NCBI GenBank assembly: GCA_024684065.1
Contig: JAIKXO010000121.1
Coordinates: 1-40,622 of the forward strand
Source of the DNA: Lachnospiraceae bacterium
Lineage (GTDB): Bacteria > Bacillota_A > Clostridia > Lachnospirales > Lachnospiraceae
DNA: 40,622 bases
Reading direction: 5' to 3'
How positions within the stretch are numbered: position 1 is the first letter of the stretch; each line of letters starts with the position of its first letter. The position numbers and the translations under genes were made by a program. The notes under the pieces were generated by a model, which did not search any database, had not been told where the DNA came from, and worked only from the letters and a program-made list of their open reading frames with translations. Positions 8,205 through 16,724 of the stretch are shown one piece after another.

Positions 8205-10601
8205 ATGAAATACGGTTTTTTTGATATTGATAATGACGAATATGTGATCGGGAAGGTCGATCTGCCGGTTTCGTGGACCAATTACCTGGGAGTGCAGGAT
8301 ATGTGCGCGGTCGTGAATCATACTGCCGGCGGGTATCTGTTTTACCGTTCCCCGCAGTACCACAGGATCACGAGATTTCGGGCAAATGCGGTTCCGATGG
8401 ACCGCCCGGGAGACTATATCTATATAAGGGACAGGGAGAACGGTGATTATTTCAGCATTTCCTGGCAGCCGGTCGGGAAGGATCTGAGCACCGCAAAATA
8501 CCGTACCCGCCACGGACTGTCCTACTCGGTGTATGAATGCGAATATGACGGGATAAAAGCTTCGGAACGGCTTACCATCCCTCTTGACGAGAAGGCTCTT
8601 GTCTGGGATGTCGTCATAAAAAACGAGAGCGGGAGAAACAGGGAGCTTTCAGTATTTTCCTATGCGGAGTTTTCCTTTCATCAGATACCGATAGATAACG
8701 AAAATTTCCAGATGAGCCTGTACTGCGCGGGATCTGACTATAAGGACGGCGCCATACTGTACGACCTGTTTTATGAAGAGGAGGGATATCAGTATTTTAC
8801 CGCAAACTTTACGCCGGATGGTTATGACTGCGTAAGGGAAAGGTTTATAGGCGATTACCGTACCGAGACGGATCCGGAGGCCGTAGTGAAGGGAAGCTGC
8901 TCCGGCAGTAAGGAGCTTGGCGGAAATCACTGCGCTTCTCTTCAGAAAGATCTTTTCCTGAAAAACGGCGAATCCGTGCGTCTTTTATATTTCCTCGGGG
9001 AAGGCGGCCTTAAGGAGGCGCGGGCTGTAAGGAAGAAATATGAAGATCCCGCCGCTCTTGACCGTGATTATGAAAGGCTTAAGGATTTCTGGAAGGATAA
9101 GCAGAGGGCCTTTTATGTTTCATCCCCGGAAAAGGGGATCGATGCCATGATAAATACCTGGACGCTTTATCAGGCTGAGATAAATGTGATGTTTTCCAGG
9201 TTCGCCTCCTTTATCGAGGTAGGGGGAAGGACGGGCTTAGGCTACAGGGACACGGCACAGGACGCGATGACGGTTATAGCGAGCAACCCTTCGGGCTGTA
9301 AGAAAAGGATAGGGGAGCTTCTGCGCGCGCTTACATCGCAAGGCTACGGCATCCATCTGTTTGAGCCGGGATGGTTTGCCCCGAAGGACGGGAAGCCGAA
9401 AAAGAAGCCCTTCAAATCACCTACCGTTATCCCGGAGCCTGAAGGTAAGGACAAGGTGCATGGCCTTTCCGATGCCTGTTCCGACGACGCGCTCTGGCTT
9501 GTTCCCACGATCATAGAGTATGTCAGGGAAACAGGAGATTTTGATTTCCTTTCCGAAGAATTCGGTTATGCGGACGGCGGAAGCGGTACCGTCTATGAGC
9601 ATATGAAGAAGATCCTTGAGTTTACTCACAGGGAGGCAGGAAAAACCGGCATAGCCCTGGGACTCCGTGCCGACTGGAATGACTGTTTAAATTTGGGGGG
9701 CGGGGAAAGCGCCCTTACCTCCTTCCTTCATTACAAGGCACTCGAAAGCTTTCTTGAGGCAGCTTCTTTCCTTAAGCGTGATGAGGACATAAGACGGTAT
9801 GCCGATATGGCACAGGAGCTTAAGGCTCTCTGTAATGAGGTGCTCTGGGACGGCGAATGGTACCTTAGGGGCTTTACGGCGGAAGGAAGAAAGATAGGGA
9901 CACATAACGACAGCGAAGGGCGGCTGCATCTTGAGAGCAATGCCTGGGCCGTGCTCTCCGGAGCCTCCGAGGGTGAAAAGGCAGAAAAAGCCCTTTCTTC
10001 CATTTATGAGAAGCTCTTCACGCCCTTTGGCATCGAGCTCAACTGGCCGGCGTATACGGTCCCTGACGATTCCGTCGGCTTTGTCACCCGTGTGTATCCG
10101 GGGCTTAAGGAGAACGCGAGTATTTTTTCCCATCCCAATCCCTGGGTATGGTCGGCTGAATGCAGGATGGGTCACGGGAACAGGGCCATGGAGTATTATA
10201 AGGCTCTCTGCCCGTATTATCAGAACGACAGGATCGAGACACGCTTCGCGGAGCCCTATTCCTACTGTCAGTTCATAAGCGGCAGGGCGCACAGTACCTA
10301 CGGCAGGGCGCATCATCCCTTTATGACCGGAAGCGGCGGATGGGCGTATTATTCCGTCACCCATTATATCCTCGGGATCCGTCCCGGATTTGACAGGCTT
10401 ATAATAGACCCGTGCATTCCTGCGGACTGGGACGGCTTTAAGACAGACAGGCGCTTCCGTAGCGCGGTATATCATATATCGGTGATCAATGAAAGCCATG
10501 CGCAGAAGGGCGTAAAGAGAATAGAGGCTGACGGAAAAGAGGTCGCCTTTGTTCCCGTTATTCCCGAAGGGAGCGAGATGGATGTGAAGGTTTACATGTA
10601 A
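8205..10601 (+). CDS. chbP: GH94 N,N'-diacetylchitobiose phosphorylase
   Basis: A 798-residue cytosolic enzyme expected to split GlcNAc-beta-1,4-GlcNAc with phosphate into GlcNAc-1-phosphate and GlcNAc. It matches remembered diacetylchitobiose phosphorylases along its length: MKYGFFDIDNDEYVI start, WTNYLG, SRFASFIEVGGRTGLGYRD (about residues 330-350), DACSDDALWL, and GLRADWNDCLNLGGGES, whose DWND at 490-493 holds the general-acid Asp. Cellobiose phosphorylases instead have a FFETGIGRGMGFRD-type segment at the first of these sites. The (alpha/alpha)6 barrel and C-terminal domain are complete, ending near the usual 800 residues. The ATG at 8205 is preferred over those at 8184 and 8193 because GGGGG stands six bases before it. 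Mutase, importer and NagA nearby support the chitobiose assignment; exact substrate is still inferred. Confidence 0.88.
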   Translation: MKYGFFDIDNDEYVIGKVDLPVSWTNYLGVQDMCAVVNHTAGGYLFYRSPQYHRITRFRANAVPMDRPGDYIYIRDRENGDYFSISWQPVGKDLSTAKYRTRHGLSYSVYECEYDGIKASERLTIPLDEKALVWDVVIKNESGRNRELSVFSYAEFSFHQIPIDNENFQMSLYCAGSDYKDGAILYDLFYEEEGYQYFTANFTPDGYDCVRERFIGDYRTETDPEAVVKGSCSGSKELGGNHCASLQKDLFLKNGESVRLLYFLGEGGLKEARAVRKKYEDPAALDRDYERLKDFWKDKQRAFYVSSPEKGIDAMINTWTLYQAEINVMFSRFASFIEVGGRTGLGYRDTAQDAMTVIASNPSGCKKRIGELLRALTSQGYGIHLFEPGWFAPKDGKPKKKPFKSPTVIPEPEGKDKVHGLSDACSDDALWLVPTIIEYVRETGDFDFLSEEFGYADGGSGTVYEHMKKILEFTHREAGKTGIALGLRADWNDCLNLGGGESALTSFLHYKALESFLEAASFLKRDEDIRRYADMAQELKALCNEVLWDGEWYLRGFTAEGRKIGTHNDSEGRLHLESNAWAVLSGASEGEKAEKALSSIYEKLFTPFGIELNWPAYTVPDDSVGFVTRVYPGLKENASIFSHPNPWVWSAECRMGHGNRAMEYYKALCPYYQNDRIETRFAEPYSYCQFISGRAHSTYGRAHHPFMTGSGGWAYYSVTHYILGIRPGFDRLIIDPCIPADWDGFKTDRRFRSAVYHISVINESHAQKGVKRIEADGKEVAFVPVIPEGSEMDVKVYM

Positions 10602-10751
10602 AAGACACATGTTTTCGGACCCAAAGTTTTTTTGAATTCAAAACTTTGGATGTTATAAAGACAGGATTTACTCCGTAAATCCATTATTGCCGAAAACATG
10701 TAAAAGACACATGTTTTCGGTCCCAAAGTTTTTTGAATTAAAAAACTTTGG
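10594..10751 (-). repeat. modular hairpin repeat family B, copy 3 (inverted, two partial units)
   Basis: Between phosphorylase and mutase genes. In order: ACATGT/ACATGT hairpin overlapping the phosphorylase stop codon (10594-10611), a CCAAAG...CTTTGG hairpin (10621-10649), GGATTTAC-TCC-GTAAATCC (10664-10682), CCGAAAACATGT/ACATGTTTTCGG (10690-10720), and CCAAAGTTTTTT/AAAAAACTTTGG (10723-10751). The order and spacers match the reverse complement of 29183-29354. Here the CTCTGAA-type hairpin of the other copies is replaced by the CCAAAG-type. Confidence 0.85.
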
Positions 10752-10799
10752 AAGACTATAAGATTATTGCTTCAAAAAACTTTGTGTGGAGGGCTTGAT

Positions 10800-12227
10800 A
10801 TGATCAAATTCGGAACAGGCGGTTTTCGGGCTATTATCGGGGAGGATTTTACAAAGGCGAACATTCAGATACTGAGCCGGGCCATGGCCGACAAAATGAA
10901 GGCTGAGGGAGTGGGCGGCAAGGGGATCGTTATGGGATATGACCGGCGCTTCCTTTCAAAGGAGGCGATGCGTTGGGCTGCTGAGGTTTTTGCGGCGGAA
11001 GGGATCAAAGCGAGCCTTATAAACAAATCCTGTCCGACGCCTTTGGTAATGTTCTATGTAATGAAGCATGGCCTCCCTTACGGGATGATGATAACGGCCA
11101 GCCATAACCCGGCGGTATATAACGGGGTAAAGGTCTTTACCGAGGGCGGGAGAGACGCTGACGAGATACAGACTGCGGATATAGAGCGTTATATAGAGAA
11201 GGTCGGCGATCAGGAGGTTAAGAGCCTTGAATATGAGGACGGTAAAGAACAGGGGCTTATAGAGGAGATATATCCCATCAACGAATATCTTGACAGCATT
11301 CTTTCGGAGATCGATCAGAAGGCCATAAGGGATGCGAGGCTTAAAGTGGCTCTGGACCCGATGTACGGCGTCTCCGAGACCTCGATAAAGACGATCCTCA
11401 TAACCTCCCGCTGCGAGGTGGAGACGATCCACGGACAGCACGACACCCTTTTCGGAGGGAAGCTTCCGGCACCAAACAAGGACAGAATGCGTGCTCTCTC
11501 ATATACCGTGCTAGAAAATGATTACGATATCGGCATAGCGACGGACGGCGATGCGGACCGGATAGGCGTCGTAGATGACAAGGGGCGGTACCTGACCCCG
11601 AATGACATACTTGTCCTGTTATACTATTATCTGGTAAAATATAAAGGGAAAAGGGGCCCTGTGGTAAAGAACCTTTGTACTACCGCCATGCTCGACAGGC
11701 TGGCGGAAAGCTTCGGGGAAAAATGCTATGAGGTGCCCGTGGGCTTTAAGCATATTTCGGCCAAGATGAACGAGGTGGATGCCCTGATCGGCGGCGAGTC
11801 CTCCGGAGGTCTTACCGTAAAGGGGCATATAAAGGGAAAGGACGGTATCTATGCCGCATCCCTTCTTGTGGAGATGCTTGCCATTACCGGCAAGAAAATG
11901 TCACAGATCTTTGATGATATCAGGAACGAGGTAGGCGGGCTCTGTATGGTCGAGAACAATTACACGTTCAGGCAGGCGCAGAAGGAGGAGTTTACAAAGC
12001 TTCTCATGGAAGACAGGAAGCTCCCCGTGCTGCCCTTTGAGATCGACCACGTCTCCTATATGGACGGGAGCAAGGTCTTCTTCAAAAACGGCGGCTGGGT
12101 CAGCGCCAGGTTCTCGGGAACGGAGCCGCTTTTGCGTGTGTTTTGCGAGATGAAAGAGGAGTCGGATGCACAAAAGGTTTGCGAGATTTACAGAGAGTTT
12201 CTCGGGCTTCCTGAAAGCAAAGGATAA
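10800..12227 (+). CDS. alpha-D-phosphohexomutase, likely GlcNAc-1-phosphate mutase
   Basis: A 475-residue cytosolic mutase of the phosphoglucomutase/phosphomannomutase superfamily, which moves phosphate between C1 and C6 of a hexose. All four signature sites are present: TASHNP with the phospho-Ser at about residue 101, DGDADR at 249-254 for Mg, GGESSGG at 331-337 for sugar contact, and RFSGTEPLLR at 437-446 for phosphate binding. GGAGGG seven bases before ATG 10800 fixes the start. The family alone does not give the sugar; its place after the chitobiose phosphorylase and in a locus with NagA makes GlcNAc-1-phosphate to GlcNAc-6-phosphate the likely reaction, as in the Vibrio chitobiose pathway. 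Phosphoglucomutase activity is the alternative. The 3' end overlaps the kinase gene by 62 bases. Confidence 0.8.
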   Translation: MIKFGTGGFRAIIGEDFTKANIQILSRAMADKMKAEGVGGKGIVMGYDRRFLSKEAMRWAAEVFAAEGIKASLINKSCPTPLVMFYVMKHGLPYGMMITASHNPAVYNGVKVFTEGGRDADEIQTADIERYIEKVGDQEVKSLEYEDGKEQGLIEEIYPINEYLDSILSEIDQKAIRDARLKVALDPMYGVSETSIKTILITSRCEVETIHGQHDTLFGGKLPAPNKDRMRALSYTVLENDYDIGIATDGDADRIGVVDDKGRYLTPNDILVLLYYYLVKYKGKRGPVVKNLCTTAMLDRLAESFGEKCYEVPVGFKHISAKMNEVDALIGGESSGGLTVKGHIKGKDGIYAASLLVEMLAITGKKMSQIFDDIRNEVGGLCMVENNYTFRQAQKEEFTKLLMEDRKLPVLPFEIDHVSYMDGSKVFFKNGGWVSARFSGTEPLLRVFCEMKEESDAQKVCEIYREFLGLPESKG

Positions 12228-13971
12228 AACAGCCGCAAAAAGAAAACTGACCTTAAGGCAGGAGCTTCTCAGGCTCCTGCTTTTAGGATGGTTTATTCCG
12301 CTGACCGTTCTGATCCTCATACTTTTTTTTCAGGGAAGAAGAACAGTTAACCGAAATACCGACACAACACTTATCCGGATGATGGATAAGGCGGCCCAGC
12401 TCTCCAGACTTTCAATAGATGACTGTATCCGCGAAAGTAAGGACGCTTCCTACAATTCAACTGTCCGTACTGCCAGGGAGGAATATATGAAAAACGGTGA
12501 TGCCGGGAAGCTCCGCTCCTCAGTCACCCGTTTTCTTGAGGAAGAGTACAAATTCGATACCTGCTTCAACAGAACAGTCCTTGTCTTCACTTCCGAACCG
12601 GAGAAGATCTACTATACCCAGAATGACAGCATAAAACTTAAGCAGGTTCCGATCGGCTCATTTCAGGAGGATGTGCTGCCAGAGCTTCTGTCTTCGGCAG
12701 AGACCACAGGCACCGGGGTAACCTTCATGCCCGCCGGCGGCAGGGTCTATATGATCAGGAATATCGTTGACAATCATTTTGTCCCCTATAGCGTCATAAT
12801 CATGGAATTAAATATGGAAGAGATCTTTAAGGGACTTTATTCCATCCCGGAATTTGAAGCCATGACCATATTCTGTAACGGCACCGGGCTGTATGCGACT
12901 GAACCTGAAAAAGAAGCTCCTGCGGGGACTGAAGCTCCTGCGGCTGCCGGCCCTGTCCTTTTAAAGCGCGGGCCGGATTCCTATATAAGCTTTTGCGATA
13001 AAATAGAGGGAAATGAGTTCCTGTATATGATCCGTTATGACAGAAGCGCGCTCCTTACCGAATGGAATTCGATGAAGTATCTTTTCGCCCTGATGTTCGT
13101 TTCGCTCGCGGTACTGGCTGCCGTGGTCTTCTTATTTATGAACGACAGGATCAGCAGCCCTGTTTTAAAGCTCAAGGAGGCCGCAGGGTCGATCTCGGAA
13201 GGGAAATACGGAGAGACGATATCGTCGCAGGGCCAGAATACCGAGATAGCAGAGCTTACAGAAAGCTTCAACCGCATGTCCGTTAAGCTTAATGAACAGT
13301 TCAACAGGATCTTTCTTGAGGAGATCGCCCTGAGGGACGCAAACATCCATGCTCTCCAGTCCCAGATCAATCCCCATTTCCTTAACAATACCCTTGAAAT
13401 AATCAACTGGGAAGCGAGGCTCGCAGGAAACGAGAAGGCAAGCAGGATGATAGAGGCTTTGTCGACGATGATGGAGGCGACCACAAACAGGGATAAGCGC
13501 TCGCTTATCCCGCTGTCGGAGGAACTGTCCTATGTGCATGCCTACATCTATATAATAGAATGCCGTTACGGGGATCGCTTTAAATATGAAGAGGAGGCTC
13601 CCGGAGAGCTTTTATCCATAAAGGTTCCGAGGCTTATAATCCAGCCCGTAATGGAAAATGCGGTAAAGTACGGCGTGGACAGCAGGGGCAACAGGTATGT
13701 GGGGCTTTTTATAACAGATGAGGGAAGCTCTTTAAGGCTCTGCATCGTCAACCACGGAAGACCCGGAAAGGATGAGGAAAAGCATATAAGGGAGCTGCTT
13801 TCCTTCTCCGGAGAAACGGGAAAGGGTGCGGGAATAGGAATACAGAATGTTGACAGGAGACTTAAGATCCTTTACGGAGAGCCCTTTGGCCTTTCATTTT
13901 CCATAAGCAGTGACGGAGATACCATTTTCACAATTTTGGTCAAGAAAGAACAAAATGAACAATTCATATAA
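12166..13971 (+). CDS. YesM/LytS-type sensor histidine kinase
   Basis: A 601-residue membrane kinase. A transmembrane helix lies at about residues 33-56, then an extracellular sensor region of about 240 residues, a second helix at about 302-325, a HAMP domain beginning RISSPVLKLKEAAG, and a short linking helix. The His_kinase domain has LQSQINPHFLNN with His404 as likely phosphate acceptor. The ATPase part shows IIQPVMENAVKYGV (N box) and GKGAGIGIQNVDRRL (G box). This is the class that usually pairs with AraC-type regulators such as the one at 17630. The start at 12166 has AGGAG four bases upstream and lies inside the mutase gene, implying translational coupling. An unusual Pro/Ala/Glu-rich stretch near residues 246-265 interrupts the sensor region. 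Confidence 0.85.
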   Translation: MHKRFARFTESFSGFLKAKDKTAAKRKLTLRQELLRLLLLGWFIPLTVLILILFFQGRRTVNRNTDTTLIRMMDKAAQLSRLSIDDCIRESKDASYNSTVRTAREEYMKNGDAGKLRSSVTRFLEEEYKFDTCFNRTVLVFTSEPEKIYYTQNDSIKLKQVPIGSFQEDVLPELLSSAETTGTGVTFMPAGGRVYMIRNIVDNHFVPYSVIIMELNMEEIFKGLYSIPEFEAMTIFCNGTGLYATEPEKEAPAGTEAPAAAGPVLLKRGPDSYISFCDKIEGNEFLYMIRYDRSALLTEWNSMKYLFALMFVSLAVLAAVVFLFMNDRISSPVLKLKEAAGSISEGKYGETISSQGQNTEIAELTESFNRMSVKLNEQFNRIFLEEIALRDANIHALQSQINPHFLNNTLEIINWEARLAGNEKASRMIEALSTMMEATTNRDKRSLIPLSEELSYVHAYIYIIECRYGDRFKYEEEAPGELLSIKVPRLIIQPVMENAVKYGVDSRGNRYVGLFITDEGSSLRLCIVNHGRPGKDEEKHIRELLSFSGETGKGAGIGIQNVDRRLKILYGEPFGLSFSISSDGDTIFTILVKKEQNEQFI

Positions 13972-13988
13972 ATATCCGTATCTGATAG

Positions 13989-14126
13989 TATAATCTTACA
14001 TTACATGTACAGGATCCGCACAGCTCTGTGTGTTTACGGCAAATGATAAAAAGGCCGTTTTATCATCCGCTGCAGAGAAGACGATCCGGCCGCGTGGCTT
14101 TATTACCGGTGCCGGCTGCGGATCCT
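13989..14126 (+). promoter_or_regulatory. candidate promoter and structured leader of the binding-protein gene
   Basis: TATAAT stands at 13989-13994; the -35 region is poor. Downstream, AGGATCCGCA at 14011 pairs with TGCGGATCCT at 14117-14126 and extends imperfectly. Enclosed in this long-range stem is a perfect 9-bp hairpin, ATGATAAAA/TTTTATCAT, at 14043-14066 with loop AGGCCG. CCGGC/GCCGG (14086-14090 and 14111-14115) could compete with the outer stem. A separate promoter or mRNA-stabilising leader would fit the need for more binding protein than permease. Confidence 0.4.
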
Positions 14127-14171
14127 TAAATATCAAAAGATGCTAAAAATTGTAAGGAGGGTACGGATAAT

Positions 14172-15533
14172 ATGAAAAAGACCACGAAAAGAATCATTAC
14201 GCTGCTTTTAGGCGGCGCGATGGCATTATCACTCACAGCCTGCGGTGCTCCTGCGGCATCCGGAGGCGGAGAGGCAGCAGAGAGCTCTTCTCAGGGAGTA
14301 GAGATCAACGTAACGACAACCTATGCGGGAGAAGACAGCAACGCCCAGAATTTTAAGGATGCCGTGGCGGCCTGGGAAGCAGAGACCGGAAATACCGTAA
14401 GCGATACCTCGGCGACCTCTGACGAGAGCTTTAAGACAAGGATACTTACCGATTTTGAAACGGGCTCCGAGCCTGATGTGCTTTTCTTCTTTAACGGAGC
14501 CGACGCGGATGATTTTGTAAGCGCGGGAAAGGTTGTTCCCATTGACGAGATAAGGGAGACCTATCCTGAATATGCATCAAATATGAATGACGACCTGATC
14601 GCCGCTTCCCCGGCTGACGGCAAAAAGTACGCGGTACCCGTAAACGGCTATTGGGAAGGCCTTTTCTGCAACATGGAGGTTCTTGAGGCGGCAGGAGTTG
14701 AGAAGCCTTCGGCTGACACGACCTGGGATGACTTCCTTGAGATCTGCCAGAAGATAAAGGATGCAGGCTTTACTCCGATCGCTGTATCACTTAGCACGAT
14801 CCCTCATTACTGGTGGGAGTTTGCGATCTTCAACGAGCAGACGCCTGAGGAGCACCTTACGATCCCCGGATCGGCTGATGACGAGACCGGCAAGCAATGG
14901 GTAAGCGGTATCGAGGAGATTAAGAACCTGTATGACAAGGGCTTCCTTCCCGACAATACGCTTTCCGCAACGGATGATGAGACAGTTGCCATGTTTACGG
15001 ACGGCAAGGCTGCATTCCTTCTTGACGGCTCCTGGAAGGTCGGAGGGATAACCGGAGCCTGCCAGTCAGATCCTGATGATCCTTCAACACTTGATACGGA
15101 AAAGCTTGATAAGTTTGATATAACCTATTTCCCCGGCAAGGGTAACCGCAAGACGACTGATATGGTCGGCGGTCTCTCAATGGGCTACTATGTTACCAGA
15201 AAGGCCTGGGACGATCCTGAGAAGCAGGCGGCTGCAGTAAGCTTTGTAGAGTATATGACCAGCGATGAGGTAGTTCCCAAATTCGCACAGCACACAGCCT
15301 CAGCTTTAAAGAACGCTCCCGAGGTTGACCCGAGCACCTTCACCTCTCTCCAGATCAAGGCCATGGACTGGATGAGCGGAGTTACGAGCCTTACAGGAGC
15401 AGTACAGGATCTGTTCAACGGCGAGTGCAGGGTTTCCACCTTTGACGGAATGCCCGATATCGTGACCGGAACCGTCAGCGCTCATGACGCTGTACAGGAA
15501 GGCATCGATGTTTACATAGAGTCACAGGAGTAG
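14172..15533 (+). CDS. carbohydrate ABC importer substrate-binding lipoprotein (family 1)
   Basis: A 453-residue lipoprotein: a basic start, hydrophobic stretch and lipobox LTAC with Cys24, followed by a flexible Ala/Gly/Ser/Glu spacer. The mature part has the family 1 extracellular binding-protein pattern of CUT1 importers, for example GSEPDVLFFFNGADADDF, KKYAVPVNGYWEGLFCN, KAAFLLDGSWKVGG and a VSFVEYMTSDEV region near the end. It would bind an oligosaccharide outside the membrane and hand it to the two permeases downstream. Locus context suggests chitobiose or a short chito-oligosaccharide. AAGGAGG about nine bases before the ATG is one of the strongest ribosome sites in the window, consistent with high expression. 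Confidence 0.88.
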   Translation: MKKTTKRIITLLLGGAMALSLTACGAPAASGGGEAAESSSQGVEINVTTTYAGEDSNAQNFKDAVAAWEAETGNTVSDTSATSDESFKTRILTDFETGSEPDVLFFFNGADADDFVSAGKVVPIDEIRETYPEYASNMNDDLIAASPADGKKYAVPVNGYWEGLFCNMEVLEAAGVEKPSADTTWDDFLEICQKIKDAGFTPIAVSLSTIPHYWWEFAIFNEQTPEEHLTIPGSADDETGKQWVSGIEEIKNLYDKGFLPDNTLSATDDETVAMFTDGKAAFLLDGSWKVGGITGACQSDPDDPSTLDTEKLDKFDITYFPGKGNRKTTDMVGGLSMGYYVTRKAWDDPEKQAAAVSFVEYMTSDEVVPKFAQHTASALKNAPEVDPSTFTSLQIKAMDWMSGVTSLTGAVQDLFNGECRVSTFDGMPDIVTGTVSAHDAVQEGIDVYIESQE

Positions 15534-15838
15534 ACGGCTTTAAATATAAAGTAAGCGGTAATGATCCGGTCTGTAAATCAGCCCGGATCGGCACGAACTG
15601 AAGTTCGTGCCAAAGCACACGATTTGCTTCGCAAATCGGTGCAGAGCGGAATTTTCCGGCGGTTCGCAGGAACCTGCTACAAATAACGTGCAGACAGGCA
15701 CCGGATAGAAGTTATTTTTAGCAGCAGTGATACGGACCGCCGTTTATTTTGGAAACATACTGTTCAGATAACAAAACTGTCTGTCGAAGCATACGGTCCA
15801 TATATCAGAGAATATAATTGTCCTCAGAGGTCTGAAAT
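15534..15838 (+). other. 305-base gap between binding protein and first permease
   Basis: The left part holds hairpin repeat family C (15563-15650). The right part holds GGACCG near 15735 and CGGTCC near 15795, an inverted pair that could enclose the region between them. No terminator with a T-run and no protein-like frame were seen. The gap would allow processing or partial termination that lowers permease expression. Confidence 0.5.
15563..15650 (+). repeat. hairpin repeat family C, copy 1
   Basis: Two adjacent hairpins: a perfect 10-bp stem GGCACGAACT/AGTTCGTGCC with a two-base loop at 15590-15611, then CGATTTGC/GCAAATCG with loop TTC at 15620-15638. The sequence, including the leading GATCNGGTCTG, recurs at 27177-27294. 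Confidence 0.75.
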
Positions 15839-16723
15839 ATGTCAAATATATATAAAAGCAAAAAATATGTGTTTATATTCCTCCTGCCGGCGCTCTTAAT
15901 GATGGGTATATACCTTTTCTATCCTTTTTTCATGAATATAATCGAGAGCTTCCGGCATATAAAGAACCTTGGGACCTTCGGAACAAAGTGGAACGATCCG
16001 TGGTATGAGAACTATACCAAGATGTTTACGGACCCGATAGTTCTGACCTCTCTTAAGAATACGGTCATCATGATCGCGGCCACGATAATCGGGCAGGTCG
16101 GAATGGCCCTGGTCCTTGCGCTTATGGTCGACAACATACCAAAGGGCGGCAAGTTCTTCAGGACTGTCTATTTCTTCCCGATAGTGATCTCCGCTACGGC
16201 TCTCGGACTTCTTTTCAACCTGATCTTTCTGTATGACAAGGGAATGATCAACCAGATACTTGAGATCTTCGGAAAAACGACACTTACGGACTGGAAATCG
16301 GAGGAACATGCGATAACGACCATGATGCTCCCCGTAGTATGGCAGTATGTCGGCTTCTATTTCGTGATCATCGTGACGGGCTTAAACAACATTCCCCAGG
16401 AGCTTTATGAATCGGCCTCCATAGACGGAGCGACGGTATGGCAGAGGGTACGCTACATTTCGGTGCCGATGGTTCATAATGTGCTGTGTACCTGCCTTAC
16501 CCTCGGGGTGACAGGGGCGCTTAAGGTATTCGACCTTCCGTGGACGATGTTCCCCAAGGGGATGCCCCTTAAGCAGACCTTTTTAACCGGCACTTATATG
16601 TATTACCAGACAATGGAGGTCAAGGACGTGGATTACGGCGCGACACTGGCTGTTATGATAGTTGTGCTCGGAGTAGCGATGTCAAGGCTCTCCAAGGCTG
16701 TTTTCAGGGAAAGGAACGATTAG
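15839..16723 (+). CDS. carbohydrate ABC importer permease, MalF-like
   Basis: A 294-residue inner-membrane protein with about six hydrophobic helices, the first beginning YVFIFLLPALLMMGIYLFY. The cytoplasmic EAA loop is clear at about residues 187-212, with ELYESASIDGATVWQRVRYI followed by SVPM; this loop docks on the ATPase. It is the first permease of a CUT1 importer and pairs with the next gene, one base downstream. AGAGG precedes the ATG. No ATPase gene is present in the locus, as is usual for CUT1 importers of Firmicutes that share an MsmX-type ATPase. Confidence 0.88.
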   Translation: MSNIYKSKKYVFIFLLPALLMMGIYLFYPFFMNIIESFRHIKNLGTFGTKWNDPWYENYTKMFTDPIVLTSLKNTVIMIAATIIGQVGMALVLALMVDNIPKGGKFFRTVYFFPIVISATALGLLFNLIFLYDKGMINQILEIFGKTTLTDWKSEEHAITTMMLPVVWQYVGFYFVIIVTGLNNIPQELYESASIDGATVWQRVRYISVPMVHNVLCTCLTLGVTGALKVFDLPWTMFPKGMPLKQTFLTGTYMYYQTMEVKDVDYGATLAVMIVVLGVAMSRLSKAVFRERND

Positions 16724-16724
16724 G

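Noticed and set aside
9687..10610. Long open frame on the minus strand (307 codons)
   Set aside because: It lies opposite the phosphorylase gene, has no recognisable domain, and is explained by codon bias of the plus-strand gene.
10594..10799. Repeats read as a CRISPR array
   Set aside because: The repeated units are palindromic hairpins of different types with no regular spacers, and no cas gene is present.
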